Assembly (NCBI RefSeq): GCF_000725125.1
Contig: NZ_JFCB01000004.1
Coordinates: forward strand, 1 to 64,000
Direction of reading: 5' to 3'
Length of the DNA: 64,000 nucleotides
DNA from: Streptomyces toyocaensis
GTDB lineage: Bacteria; Actinomycetota; Actinomycetes; Streptomycetales; Streptomycetaceae
This document shows positions 38,082-47,101 of this stretch, in pieces (the first letter of the stretch is position 1; each line of letters opens with the position of its first letter). Under the pieces are notes generated by a model. The model was not told the DNA's origin. It saw only the letters and a list, made by a program, of their open reading frames with translations, and did no database searches. The position numbers and the translations under genes are program-made.

Positions 38082-38097
38082 AGGTGTCGGCCGGGCG

Positions 38098-39000
38098 TCA
38101 CTTCTCCGCGCCGGTCCCGTGGGTGCCCCCGACCTCGGCCGCGTTGAGGTCGTCGACGTCCTCGACGCCGAGCACGGCGCCCGTGCTGCGCTTGCTGCGG
38201 CGCAGGCGTCCCTCGAGCCAGGAGGCGAAGGAGGTGAGGATGAAGTTGAGGACGATGAAGATGACCGCCACGACGATGAAGCTGGGGATGACGTTGGCGT
38301 AGTTGGCCGCCAGCGTGCCGCGCGAGTTCAGCAGCTCGGTGAAGCCGAGCATCACACCGCCCAGCGCCGTGTCCTTCACGATGACGACCAGCTGACTGAC
38401 GATCGCCGGGAGCATCACCGTGACGGCCTGCGGCAGCAGGATGCTGCTCATGGTCTGGCTCTTGCGCAGACCGATCGCCTGGGCCGCCTCGCTCTGGCCC
38501 TTGGGGAGGGCCAGGATGCCGGCCCGGACCACCTCGGCGAGGACCGAGGCGTTGTAGAGCACCAGACCCGTGACGACCGCGTAGAGCGGCCTTTCCGCGC
38601 TGCTGACGTCCGTGGAACGGGCGAAGAACTCGTTGGCGAACAGCATCAGCAGCAGTACCGGGATGGCGCGGAAGAACTCGACCACGGCGCCGGCCGGGAT
38701 GCGCACCCAGCGGTGGTCGGACATGCGCGCGATGCCGAGGACCGCGCCCAGCGGGAGGGCGATGACCATGGCGAGGCCCGCCGCCTTCAGCGTGTCGGCC
38801 AGGCCCGGCAGCAGGTACGTCGTCCACGCGTCGGCCGTGGTGAAGGGCTTCCACAGGGACCACTCCAGCTGGCCCTTGTCGTCCAGCACCTGCCAGACCC
38901 ACCACAGCAGCAGGGCGAGCAGGGCGAAGAAGACGACCGAGAAGATCAGATTGCGCCGCTTGGCCTTCGGGCCGGGGGCGTCGTAGAGAACAGAAGTCAT
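38098..39000 (-). CDS. gluD: Glutamate-type ABC transporter permease GluD
   Basis: The 300-aa product is a polar amino-acid ABC permease with five or six helices. The EAA loop is EVVRAGILALPKGQSEAAQAIGL. The C-terminal 40 residues are hydrophilic. ATG 39000 overlaps the gluC stop (ATGA), so translation is coupled. It pairs with GluC to form the membrane channel for the GluA ATPase. It is the last gene of the minus-strand gluABCD operon and is followed by a strong hairpin. Confidence 0.93.
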   Translation of the reverse strand: MTSVLYDAPGPKAKRRNLIFSVVFFALLALLLWWVWQVLDDKGQLEWSLWKPFTTADAWTTYLLPGLADTLKAAGLAMVIALPLGAVLGIARMSDHRWVRIPAGAVVEFFRAIPVLLLMLFANEFFARSTDVSSAERPLYAVVTGLVLYNASVLAEVVRAGILALPKGQSEAAQAIGLRKSQTMSSILLPQAVTVMLPAIVSQLVVIVKDTALGGVMLGFTELLNSRGTLAANYANVIPSFIVVAVIFIVLNFILTSFASWLEGRLRRSKRSTGAVLGVEDVDDLNAAEVGGTHGTGAEK

Positions 39001-39674
39001 CGCTTCACCGCCAGGCGCTTGCTCAGCCAGTTGAGGATCAGGCCGGTGGGCAGGGTCAGAACCACGAACCCGAAGGCGAAGACCGCGCCGATGAGCAGCG
39101 TCTGTGCCTCGTTCTCGATCATCTCCTTCATCAGGAGCGCGGCCTCCGCCACACCGATGGTGGCCGCCACGGTGGTGTTCTTGGTCAGGGCGATCAGCAC
39201 GTTGGCGAGTGGCCCGATGACCGAGCGGAACGCCTGCGGCAGCACGACGAGCCGCAGCACCTGGCTGAAGCTCAGTCCGAGGGCCCGCGCCGCCTCCGCC
39301 TGCCCGACGGGCACCGTGTTGATGCCGGAGCGGATCGCCTCGCACACGAACGCGGCGGTGTAGGCGACGAGGCCGAGCACGGCCAGGCGGAAGTACTTGA
39401 GTTCGAAGTCGTCCGGCGCGCCCATCGCCACGCCGAAGATGTCGGCCAGGCCGAGCGACGTGAAGACGATGATGACGGTCAGCGGAATGTTCCGGACGAT
39501 GTTCACGTAGGCGGTGCCGAACCCGCGCATCAGCGGCACCGGGCTGACCCGCATGGCAGCCAGCAGGGTGCCCCAGATCAGCGATCCGATGGCCGAGAAG
39601 ACGGTGAGCTGCACCGTGACCCAGAAAGCGCCCAGCAGGGACGGGTCGTCATAGTCTGAAAGAAAGTCGAACAC
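38997..39674 (-). CDS. gluC: Glutamate-type ABC transporter permease GluC
   Basis: The 225-aa HisM/HisQ-type permease has the EAA loop CEAIRSGINTVPVGQAEAARALGLS and about five helices. GTG 39674 has GGGAG 4-5 nt upstream. It is separated from gluB by 129 bp holding two hairpins and overlaps gluD by 4 nt. It forms the heterodimeric channel with GluD. Confidence 0.93.
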   Translation of the reverse strand: MFDFLSDYDDPSLLGAFWVTVQLTVFSAIGSLIWGTLLAAMRVSPVPLMRGFGTAYVNIVRNIPLTVIIVFTSLGLADIFGVAMGAPDDFELKYFRLAVLGLVAYTAAFVCEAIRSGINTVPVGQAEAARALGLSFSQVLRLVVLPQAFRSVIGPLANVLIALTKNTTVAATIGVAEAALLMKEMIENEAQTLLIGAVFAFGFVVLTLPTGLILNWLSKRLAVKR

Positions 39675-39720
39675 GATCTCCCGCGCTTCCGGGTGTGTGA
39701 CGTACGTGGCGGACGTGGCG

Positions 39721-39746
39721 CGCCGCCCCCGCAGAAGTGGGCGGCG
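39721..39746 (-). other. Intercistronic hairpin 1 between gluB and gluC
   Basis: An 8-bp stem, CGCCGCCC/GGGCGGCG (39721-39728 with 39739-39746), has a 10-nt loop. With hairpin 2 it could stabilise gluB mRNA or partly terminate transcription, giving more binding protein than permease. Confidence 0.6.
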
Positions 39747-39756
39747 GCGCGTCGGC

Positions 39757-39783
39757 GGATCCCCGCGTCGGCCGCGGGGATCC
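39757..39783 (-). other. Intercistronic hairpin 2 between gluB and gluC
   Basis: A perfect 11-bp stem, GGATCCCCGCG/CGCGGGGATCC (39757-39767 with 39773-39783), has a 5-nt loop. It lies 20 nt after the gluB stop. It has no U-tract, so read-through into gluCD is expected. Confidence 0.75.
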
Positions 39784-39803
39784 TGCGCCGGCGGAGTCCC
39801 GCG

Positions 39804-40649
39804 CTACTTGACGATCTGGCCGATCTTCGGGGCCTGCTCGTTCTTGTAGTTCGCCGGGCCGAAGTTCTCCTCGACGGCCTTCTGCCACGAACCGTCGCTG
39901 ACCATCTTCTCGAGCGCCTTGTTCACCTTGTTCACGGTCTCGGTGTCGCCCTTCTTGACGCCGATGCCGTAGTTCTCGTTGCTCAGCTTCAGGCCGGCGA
40001 GCTTGAACTTGCCCTTGTACTGGTCCTGCGCGGCGTAGCCGGCGAGGATCGAGTCGTCGGTGGTCAGCGCGTCCACCTGGCCGGTCTGCAGGGCGGACAG
40101 GCACTCCGAGTAGCCACCGCGCTCACTGAGCTGGGCCTTCGGCGCGAAGTCCTTCTTGACGTTCTGCGCCGAGGTCGAGCCGGTCACCGAGCACAGCTTC
40201 TTGTTGTTCAGGTCCGTCGCCTCGGTGATGTCCGAGTCACTCGTGACCAGCAGGTCCTGGTGGGCGAGCAGGTACGGGCCGGCGAAGTCGACCTTCTCCT
40301 TGCGCTCGTCGGTGATGGAGTAGGTCGCCGTGATGATCTTCACGTCGCCGCGCGAGAGGGCGTTCTCGCGGTCGGCGCTCTTGGTCTCGACCCACTCGAT
40401 CTGGTCGGGGCCGTAGCCGAGTTCCTTGGCGACGTAGGTCGCCACGTCCACGTCGAAGCCGGAGAAGGAACCGCCCGGCTCCTTCAGACCCAGACCCGGC
40501 TGGTCGTACTTGATGCCGATCTTGATCTTGTCGCTGCCGCTTCCGGAGGAGGACGAACCGCTGTCACCGTCGTCGCCGCCACAAGCGGTGGCGGTCAGGG
40601 CGAGGGCGAACACGGCGGCCGAGGCGGCGGTGACCTTGCGGAGCTTCAT
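39804..40649 (-). CDS. gluB: Glutamate-type ABC transporter substrate-binding lipoprotein GluB
   Basis: The 281-aa SBP_bac_3 family solute-binding protein has a lipoprotein signal peptide with lipobox LTATAC-G near residue 23 and a Ser/Gly linker after it. The amino-acid-binding core includes SGFDVDVATYVAKELG, TATYSITDERKEKVDFAGPY, and CSVTGSTSAQNV. ATG 40649 is preferred over 40658 because AAAGG is then 9 nt upstream rather than adjacent. Glutamate specificity is inferred from synteny with gluABCD of Streptomyces and Corynebacterium. Confidence 0.93.
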   Translation of the reverse strand: MKLRKVTAASAAVFALALTATACGGDDGDSGSSSSGSGSDKIKIGIKYDQPGLGLKEPGGSFSGFDVDVATYVAKELGYGPDQIEWVETKSADRENALSRGDVKIITATYSITDERKEKVDFAGPYLLAHQDLLVTSDSDITEATDLNNKKLCSVTGSTSAQNVKKDFAPKAQLSERGGYSECLSALQTGQVDALTTDDSILAGYAAQDQYKGKFKLAGLKLSNENYGIGVKKGDTETVNKVNKALEKMVSDGSWQKAVEENFGPANYKNEQAPKIGQIVK

Positions 40650-40730
40650 GGTGCACATCCTTTGACTGGTGAAATGACGCGGCCCGGTCCATGTCCGGTG
40701 ACGCAGGTCGGCAGGGCGCGAGGCGCGCCG

Positions 40731-41507
40731 TCAGTGGTGGAGGATCTTCGACAGGAAGTCCTTGGCGCGGTCGCTGCGCGGGTTGCTGAAGAACTGGTCC
40801 GGCGAGGCCTGTTCGACGACGCGGCCGTCGGCCATGAACACCACGCGGTTGGCCGCCGAGCGGGCGAAGCCCATCTCGTGGGTGACGACGATCATCGTCA
40901 TCCCGTCCCGGGCGAGCTGCTGCATGACCTCCAGCACCTCGTTGATCATCTCCGGGTCGAGAGCCGACGTCGGCTCATCGAAGAGCATGACCTTGGGTTC
41001 CATCGCCAGGGCACGTGCGATGGCGACGCGCTGCTGCTGGCCGCCGGAGAGCTGCGCGGGGTACTTCTCCGCCTGCGCGCCCACGCCGACCCGGTCGAGC
41101 AGGGCACGGGCCCGCTCCTCGGCCGCCTTCTTGTCCTTCTTGCGGACCTTGACCTGGCCCAGCGTCACGTTCTCGAGCACGGTCTTGTGCGCGAAGAGGT
41201 TGAAACTCTGGAAGACCATGCCCACGTCAGCACGCAGCCGGGCGAGCTCCTTGCCCTCGTGGGGCAGGGGCTTGCCGTCGATGGTGATCGAGCCGGAGTC
41301 GATCGTCTCCAGTCGGTTGATGGTGCGGCACAGGGTGGACTTGCCGGACCCGGAGGGTCCGATGACCACGACGACTTCGCCACGGGCGATCGTCAGGTCG
41401 ATGTCCTGGAGTACGTGCAACGCGCCGAAGTGCTTGTTGACGCTCTTCAGGACGACCAGATCGCCGGTCGCGGCCACTTCTTCCTTGGCCACCGATACTT
41501 CGGTCAT
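40731..41507 (-). CDS. gluA: Glutamate-type ABC transporter ATPase GluA
   Basis: The 258-aa ATPase has Walker A GPSGSGKST, Q-loop VFQSFNLF, signature LSGGQQQR, Walker B VMLFDEPTSALDP, and switch His in VVTHEM. It is of the polar amino-acid uptake class (GlnQ-like). ATG 41507 opens the operon gluA-gluB-gluC-gluD. The first 15 residues precede the conserved core. The promoter should lie in the 285-bp region shared with the divergent two-component system. Confidence 0.95.
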   Translation of the reverse strand: MTEVSVAKEEVAATGDLVVLKSVNKHFGALHVLQDIDLTIARGEVVVVIGPSGSGKSTLCRTINRLETIDSGSITIDGKPLPHEGKELARLRADVGMVFQSFNLFAHKTVLENVTLGQVKVRKKDKKAAEERARALLDRVGVGAQAEKYPAQLSGGQQQRVAIARALAMEPKVMLFDEPTSALDPEMINEVLEVMQQLARDGMTMIVVTHEMGFARSAANRVVFMADGRVVEQASPDQFFSNPRSDRAKDFLSKILHH

Positions 41508-41792
41508 CGCTCTCGGGCTCCGTCCTCCTCGGTTTCGGAGGACAGTAGTAACCCGTCAGACGTGCGTCATTACATCTGAGGGGAATCTGAGCATCACGAT
41601 CCGATAGCAATCGGACACCTGTCGTAGCACTTGTGAGCAGGGGTGATTTCGGCGCGGTAACGGTACGGAAGCGCAACCGGAACCCTCTTGACGCCGTCCT
41701 CCCTCATCGGCGTGACTGCAAGGTGCGGGACACGCACGCACGCGTAGTCCACACGAAGAGATCGTACGGCCGATGAACCGAAGGGGGCCCTG

Positions 41793-42479
41793 GTGAGACT
41801 GCTTCTCGTCGAGGACGACAACCACGTCGCCGCCGCCCTGTCGGCGGTACTCGCGCGGCACGGGTTCGACGTCACCCATGCGCGCAGCGGCGAGGAGGCC
41901 CTCCAGGCGCTCGTTCCCGGAGGTGAGGGCTTCGGTGTGGTGCTGCTCGACCTGGGGCTGCCCGACCAGGACGGATACGAGGTCTGCGGCAAGATCCGCA
42001 AGCGCACCAGCACTCCGGTGATCATGGTCACCGCGCGGTCCGACGTCCGCTCCCGCATCCACGGCCTCAACCTGGGCGCCGACGACTACGTGGTCAAGCC
42101 GTACGACACGGGGGAGCTCCTCGCCCGGATCCACGCCGTCAGCCGGCGCAACGTCCAGGAGGAGGCCACCGTCAGCACGGAGACCGAGCTGCGCCTCGGC
42201 TCCGTCCGCATCGAGCTGCCGACCCGCCAGGTCAGCGTGAACGGCGCGGCCGTCCAGCTGACCCGCAAGGAATTCGATCTGCTCGCCCTGCTCGCCCAGC
42301 GGCCGGGGGTCGTCTTCCGCCGTGAACAGATCATCAGCGAGGTGTGGCGCACCAGCTGGGAGGGGACCGGGCGCACCCTGGAGGTGCACGTCGCCTCCCT
42401 GCGCGCGAAGCTGCGCATGCCCGCCCTCATCGAGACCGTGCGCGGCGTCGGCTACCGGCTCGTCGCGCCCACGGCGTAG
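41793..42479 (+). CDS. OmpR-family response regulator
   Basis: The 228-aa product has a receiver domain (1-115) with acidic residues E8/D9, phospho-acceptor Asp53 (LLDLGLPDQDG), and Lys in VVKPYD. A winged-helix DNA-binding domain (about 130-225) contains TRKEFDLLALLAQ, RTLEVHVASLRAKL and TVRGVGYRL. GTG 41793 follows a GGGGG stretch. The sensor kinase gene follows after 12 nt, so they form one operon. Divergence from gluA suggests, but does not prove, a role in amino-acid uptake control. Confidence 0.92.
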   Translation: MRLLLVEDDNHVAAALSAVLARHGFDVTHARSGEEALQALVPGGEGFGVVLLDLGLPDQDGYEVCGKIRKRTSTPVIMVTARSDVRSRIHGLNLGADDYVVKPYDTGELLARIHAVSRRNVQEEATVSTETELRLGSVRIELPTRQVSVNGAAVQLTRKEFDLLALLAQRPGVVFRREQIISEVWRTSWEGTGRTLEVHVASLRAKLRMPALIETVRGVGYRLVAPTA

Positions 42480-42491
42480 CGGGGCGGCCGG

Positions 42492-43925
42492 GTGCACACG
42501 CGCCTGCTTCCGCTGCTCATCGTCCTGATGGCGGCCGTCCTGCTCGCCCTCGGCGTACCGCTGGCCGTCAGCCTCGCCGGCGCCCAGCAGCAGAACGTCG
42601 TCGTCGACCGGATCGACGACACGGCCCGCTTCGCGGCACTCGCCCAGTTCGTCACCGAGCCCGCCGACCCGGCCGGCGGCGACGTCGACGAGCGCCGCGA
42701 GACGCTCGGCAGCGAGCTCAGCAGCTACCACGAGGTCTACGGCATCCGTGCGGGCGTCTTCTACCGCAACGACTCACCCATGGCGCACGCCCCGGACGAC
42801 TGGTTCCTGCCCCGCACGGGCGAGGTGCGCGACGCCTTCGAGGAGGCGCGGCTCAGCCGCCGCAGCCACGATCCCGAACAGGTGTGGCCCTGGCAGCGGC
42901 GCAGCCTGGTGGTGGCCTCGCCGGTCATCCGGGACGGCGACGTCGTCGCGGTCGTGGTCACCGACTCGCCCACCGGGCAGATGCGCTCCCGCATCCTCAG
43001 CGGCTGGCTGGTCATCGCCGCCGGGGAGGCGGCCGCGATGCTGCTGGCCGTCGGCGCGGCCCTGCGGCTGACCGGTTGGGTGCTCCGTCCCGTACGGATC
43101 CTGGACGCCACCACGCACGACATCGCCACCGGGCGGCTGAAGTCCCGGGTCGCCGCGGCCGGCGGGCCGCCGGAACTCAGACGGCTCGCCCGGTCGTTCA
43201 ACGAGATGGCGGACAACGTCGAGAGCGTGCTGGAACAGCAGCGCGCCTTTGTCGCCGACGCCTCCCACCAGCTGCGCAACCCCCTGTCGGCACTGCTGCT
43301 GCGCATCGAGCTGCTGGCCCTGGAGCTGCCCGAGGGCAACGAGGAGATCGCCTCCGTCCAGGCCGAGGGCAAGCGGCTCGCGCGGGTCCTGGACGACCTG
43401 CTCGGCCTGGCGCTCGCCGAGCACAGCGAGGCCGACCTGCAGGTCTCCGACATCGGCGCCGTGGCCGCCGAGCGCGTCGCGGCCTGGTCGCCCACCGCCG
43501 AGGCCAAGGGCGTCCGGCTGACCGGCACCTGCCCGCCGACCACCGCCTGGGCCGACCCGGTGGCGCTGTCCAGCGCGCTGGACGCGGTCATCGACAACGC
43601 CGTGAAGTTCACGCCCGAGGGCGAGACCGTCGAGGTGACCGTCACCTCCAACGGCGACGTGTCGACCGTCGTCGTCACCGACAACGGTCCTGGCCTGACC
43701 GACGAGGAGCTGACCCGCGTCGGCGACCGCTTCTGGCGCAGCGGCCGGCACCAGAACATCAAGGGCTCGGGCCTCGGCCTGTCCATCTCACGCGCCCTGC
43801 TCGCCGCGGGGGGCGGCTCGATCGCGTACGAGCGTCACGAACCGCACGGACTGCGGGTGACCGTGACGGTGCCGAGAGACGCCCCCGCGGGTGAGCCGGA
43901 GGCTCAGGGCTTGACGGACCGGTAG
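42492..43925 (+). CDS. Sensor histidine kinase
   Basis: The 477-aa membrane kinase has helices at about 5-29 and 170-195 flanking an extracytoplasmic sensor domain. Then come HAMP (about 197-250), HisKA with His259 in SHQLRNPLSALLLR, and HATPase with N box DAVIDNAVKFTPEGE, DNGPGL and GSGLGLSIS. The H box has Asn in place of Thr after Arg (LRNP), a common variant. GTG 42492 lies 12 nt after the partner regulator. The end overlaps the convergent TAXI gene by 22 nt. Confidence 0.92.
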   Translation: MHTRLLPLLIVLMAAVLLALGVPLAVSLAGAQQQNVVVDRIDDTARFAALAQFVTEPADPAGGDVDERRETLGSELSSYHEVYGIRAGVFYRNDSPMAHAPDDWFLPRTGEVRDAFEEARLSRRSHDPEQVWPWQRRSLVVASPVIRDGDVVAVVVTDSPTGQMRSRILSGWLVIAAGEAAAMLLAVGAALRLTGWVLRPVRILDATTHDIATGRLKSRVAAAGGPPELRRLARSFNEMADNVESVLEQQRAFVADASHQLRNPLSALLLRIELLALELPEGNEEIASVQAEGKRLARVLDDLLGLALAEHSEADLQVSDIGAVAAERVAAWSPTAEAKGVRLTGTCPPTTAWADPVALSSALDAVIDNAVKFTPEGETVEVTVTSNGDVSTVVVTDNGPGLTDEELTRVGDRFWRSGRHQNIKGSGLGLSISRALLAAGGGSIAYERHEPHGLRVTVTVPRDAPAGEPEAQGLTDR

Positions 43926-44899
43926 TAGCGGCGGGCGCCGTCGTGCAGCCGGAGCGGATCGGTGTAGATCGCGGTGCGTACGTCGACGAGCTGGGCCGAG
44001 TGGACGTGCGCCCCGATGTTGTCCCGGCTCTTGAGCACGACGCGGGTCAGCCACTCGACGAGCCGGGGGTCCACGTCCGACCGGGTGATCAGGAGATTGG
44101 ACACCGCCATCGTCGGGACGGCCGCGCCGAGCTGACTGCCCGGGTACGCCGACTCCGGCATGTCGGTGGCGCGGTAGTGGCGAGTGGCGCCGCCCTGATC
44201 GTGCAGCTCGGACACCAGATCGGCGTCTATCGGCACGAACCGCAGCGCGGCCTTCTCGGTGTACGTCTTCAGACCGTCCGTGGGCAGTCCGCCCGACCAG
44301 AAGAACGCGTCCAGTCCGTGGCCCAGCCGCTCCGGCCCGCTGTCGATGCCCTCCGACGAGGGCCTGATGTCCGTCTCCGGATCGATGCCGGCCGCCTTCA
44401 GCACCTGGTCGGCGATGAGCCGGACCCCCGAGTTCGGCGATCCGATGGCCACCCGCCTGCCCCGCAGGTCCTGGACGGAGCGGATACCCGAGTCGGCCGC
44501 GACGGCGAGCTGCACGTAGTCGTCGTACAGGCGCGCCACCCCGCGCAGCCGGCGGGCGCCCGACCGGTCGTCCAGCCGGTACGTCTCGACCGCGTCGGCC
44601 GCGGCGATCGCGAAGTCGGCCTCCCCGGTCGCCACGCGCCGCACGTTCTCCTGGGATCCGTCACTCGTCTCCAGCCGGACCTCGAGATCGGGCATGTGCC
44701 GGCCGAGCGACGTGCGCAGCAGCTCACCGTACTTCTGGTAGACGCCCGAGCGGGTGCCCGTGCTCAGTGTGACCGTCCCCCCGGGAGGCTCCTCGCTCCA
44801 CGGCGCCAGCCACCACAGCAGCAGTCCGAGCGCCACGAAGGCGGCGGCCGCGCCCCGCAGGGCCCGCCGCCTGCCGATCCGGGACAGCGCGTGGGACAT
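43904..44899 (-). CDS. TAXI-family TRAP-type solute-binding protein, membrane-anchored
   Basis: The 331-aa product has an N-terminal signal anchor (about 12-33) after a basic start. The TAXI signatures TLSTGTRSGVYQKYGELL and RVAIGSPNSGVRLIADQVLKAAGI follow. TAXI proteins are periplasmic receptors of TRAP transporters, but no DctM/DctQ-like membrane genes occur here, so it is an orphan. It is convergent with, and overlaps, the sensor kinase gene, raising the possibility of a sensing role with that kinase (inference). Confidence 0.85.
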   Translation of the reverse strand: MSHALSRIGRRRALRGAAAAFVALGLLLWWLAPWSEEPPGGTVTLSTGTRSGVYQKYGELLRTSLGRHMPDLEVRLETSDGSQENVRRVATGEADFAIAAADAVETYRLDDRSGARRLRGVARLYDDYVQLAVAADSGIRSVQDLRGRRVAIGSPNSGVRLIADQVLKAAGIDPETDIRPSSEGIDSGPERLGHGLDAFFWSGGLPTDGLKTYTEKAALRFVPIDADLVSELHDQGGATRHYRATDMPESAYPGSQLGAAVPTMAVSNLLITRSDVDPRLVEWLTRVVLKSRDNIGAHVHSAQLVDVRTAIYTDPLRLHDGARRYYRSVKP

Positions 44900-44993
44900 G
44901 CGGGCGATCCTGCCAGCCCGTGCGGCAGCTGACCAGGGCGGAGCTCACAGACCGCGACCTGCCGCGGGCCGGGGGAGTGTCCGCGGCGGCCGC

Positions 44994-44999
44994 TACAGT
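44994..44999 (+). promoter_or_regulatory. -10 hexamer for a leaderless MazG-like gene
   Basis: TACAGT lies 6 nt before the ATG at 45006, without a ribosome site between. Confidence 0.45.
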
Positions 45000-45005
45000 C
45001 GCGGC

Positions 45006-45413
45006 ATGAGTGCTTCGCCCGCCGACCTGGTCCGCGAGTTCCACCGTGCCTTCGCGCTCGACGCCCGTGACACACCGGCCGAGGTCCCCCCGGAACTGGC
45101 CGCCCACCGTGCGGAACTGCTCGCGGAGGAGGCGAAGGAGGTCGCCGAGGTATCGGTGACCGGACCGCTCGACAGGCTCGCGCACGAGCTGGCCGACGTC
45201 GTCTACGTCGCCTACGGCACGGCGCTGGTGCACGGCATCGACCTCGACGCGGTGATCGCCGAGATCCACCGCTCCAACATGACCAAGCTCGGTCCCGGCG
45301 GGCAGGTCAGCCGGCGTGCCGACGGCAAGGTGCTCAAGGGGGAGCACTACGAGGCGCCGGACGTCCCCGGGGTGCTGCGGCGGCAGGGGTGGGTGCCGCG
45401 CGGGCAGGCCTGA
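45006..45413 (+). CDS. MazG-like nucleotide pyrophosphohydrolase
   Basis: The 135-aa all-alpha NTP pyrophosphatase-fold protein carries the metal-binding E-E-x-x-E segment ELLAEEAKEVAEV and the second acidic helix RLAHELADVVYVAYG. The C-terminal pattern SNMTKLGPGGQVSRRADGKVLKGEHYEAPD matches phosphoribosyl-ATP-pyrophosphatase-like/MazG relatives that hydrolyse non-canonical or excess NTPs. The substrate is not deducible. ATG 45006 probably starts a leaderless mRNA. It precedes miaB by 96 bp. Confidence 0.83.
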   Translation: MSASPADLVREFHRAFALDARDTPAEVPPELAAHRAELLAEEAKEVAEVSVTGPLDRLAHELADVVYVAYGTALVHGIDLDAVIAEIHRSNMTKLGPGGQVSRRADGKVLKGEHYEAPDVPGVLRRQGWVPRGQA

Positions 45414-45496
45414 CGGAGGCGGCCGGTACCCCGGGGCAGCCGCCCCCCGCCCCGGCCCCCGGGCCGCCGCGGCGGAAGGCTGTCCGCGGCACGGCC

Positions 45497-45502
45497 TACC
45501 CT
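45497..45502 (+). promoter_or_regulatory. -10 hexamer for a leaderless miaB transcript
   Basis: TACCCT lies 7 nt before the ATG at 45510. Confidence 0.45.
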
Positions 45503-45509
45503 TAGGGGC

Positions 45510-47027
45510 ATGAGCAGCATCGACCGGAGCCAGTCAGTGGGCGGCACGCGCACCTATGAAGTACGCACCTACGGGTGCCAGATGAACGTCCACGACTCCG
45601 AGCGGTTGTCCGGGCTGCTGGAGGACGCGGGCTACGTCCGCGCCCCCGAGGGCTCCGACGGCGAGGCGGACGTCGTCGTCTTCAACACCTGCGCCGTCCG
45701 TGAGAACGCCGACAACAAGCTGTACGGCAATCTCGGCCACCTCGCCCCGAAGAAGGCGAGCCGCCCCGGCATGCAGATCGCGGTCGGCGGCTGCCTCGCG
45801 CAGAAGGACCGCGACACCATCGTGAAGCGGGCCCCCTGGGTGGACGTCGTCTTCGGCACGCACAACATCGGCAAGCTGCCCGTCCTGCTGGAGCGCGCCC
45901 GCGTCCAGGAGGAGGCCCAGGTCGAGATCGCCGAATCGCTGGAGGCGTTCCCCTCCACGCTGCCCACCCGGCGTGAGAGCGCCTACGCGGCCTGGGTGTC
46001 CATCTCCGTCGGCTGCAACAACACCTGCACCTTCTGCATCGTCCCGGCGCTGCGCGGCAAGGAGAAGGACCGCCGCCCCGGCGACATCCTCGCCGAGATC
46101 GAGGCCCTGGTCGGTGAGGGCGTCTGCGAGATCACCCTGCTCGGCCAGAACGTCAACGCGTACGGCTCCGACATCGGCGACCGCGAGGCGTTCAGCAAGC
46201 TGCTGCGGGCCTGCGGGAAGATCGAGGGCCTGGAGCGCGTCCGCTTCACCTCGCCGCACCCGCGTGACTTCACCGACGACGTCATCGCCGCCATGGCGGA
46301 AACGCCGAACGTGATGCCGCAGCTGCACATGCCGCTGCAGTCCGGCTCGGACCCGGTCCTGAAGGCGATGCGCCGCTCCTACCGGCAGGAGCGCTTCCTC
46401 GGGATCATCGAGAAGGTCCGGGCCGCGATCCCGCACGCGGCGATCAGCACCGACATCATCGTGGGCTTCCCCGGCGAGACGGAGGAGGACTTCCAGCAGA
46501 CCCTGCACGTCGTCCGTGAGGCCCGCTTCGCCCAGGCGTTCACCTTCCAGTACTCCAAGCGTCCCGGCACCCCCGCCGCGGAGATGGACGGCCAGATCCC
46601 GAAGAAGGTCGTCCAGGAGCGCTACGAGCGGCTGGTCGCCCTCCAGGAGGAGATCTCCTGGGATGAGAACAAGAAGCAGGTCGGCCGCACCCTGGAGCTG
46701 ATGGTCGCGGAGGGCGAGGGCCGCAAGGACGACACCACCCACCGCCTCTCCGGCCGCGCCCCCGACAACCGCCTGGTGCACTTCACCAAGCCGGAGCGGG
46801 ACGTACGCCCCGGCGACGTGGTCACCGTCGAGATCACCTACGCCGCCCCGCACCACCTCCTCGCCGAGGGCACCGTGCTGGACCTGCGCCGCACCCGCGC
46901 GGGTGACGCCTGGGAGAAGCGGAACGCCGAGAAGGCGGCCCGGCCCGCGGGCGTGATGCTCGGCCTGCCCACGGTGGGCGTACCCGAGCCGCTTCCGGCG
47001 GTCACCGGGGGCTGTGCCGTCGACTGA
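45510..47027 (+). CDS. miaB: tRNA-2-methylthio-N6-dimethylallyladenosine synthase MiaB
   Basis: The 505-aa radical-SAM methylthiotransferase acts on i6A37 of tRNAs reading UNN codons. Auxiliary-cluster cysteines are Cys23 (YGCQMN), Cys61 (NTCAVRE) and Cys95 (GGCLAQ). The radical-SAM cluster is Cys169, 173 and 176 (CNNTCTFC). A TRAM domain lies at about 395-460. The substrate of this enzyme is made by MiaA, encoded at 48643. A paralogue of the same fold is RimO at 14684. ATG 45510 opens the conserved protein. Confidence 0.96.
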   Translation: MSSIDRSQSVGGTRTYEVRTYGCQMNVHDSERLSGLLEDAGYVRAPEGSDGEADVVVFNTCAVRENADNKLYGNLGHLAPKKASRPGMQIAVGGCLAQKDRDTIVKRAPWVDVVFGTHNIGKLPVLLERARVQEEAQVEIAESLEAFPSTLPTRRESAYAAWVSISVGCNNTCTFCIVPALRGKEKDRRPGDILAEIEALVGEGVCEITLLGQNVNAYGSDIGDREAFSKLLRACGKIEGLERVRFTSPHPRDFTDDVIAAMAETPNVMPQLHMPLQSGSDPVLKAMRRSYRQERFLGIIEKVRAAIPHAAISTDIIVGFPGETEEDFQQTLHVVREARFAQAFTFQYSKRPGTPAAEMDGQIPKKVVQERYERLVALQEEISWDENKKQVGRTLELMVAEGEGRKDDTTHRLSGRAPDNRLVHFTKPERDVRPGDVVTVEITYAAPHHLLAEGTVLDLRRTRAGDAWEKRNAEKAARPAGVMLGLPTVGVPEPLPAVTGGCAVD

Positions 47028-47088
47028 CCGAACCGGCACGGCGCCCGGCGGAGCTACCGTCTTGCGGGGCCGGTCCCGAGCGCCGCAG

Positions 47089-47094
47089 TAGGCT
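47089..47094 (+). promoter_or_regulatory. -10 hexamer for a leaderless LigB-like gene
   Basis: TAGGCT lies 7 nt before the ATG at 47102. No Shine-Dalgarno is present. Confidence 0.4.
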
Positions 47095-47101
47095 GCTGAT
47101 C

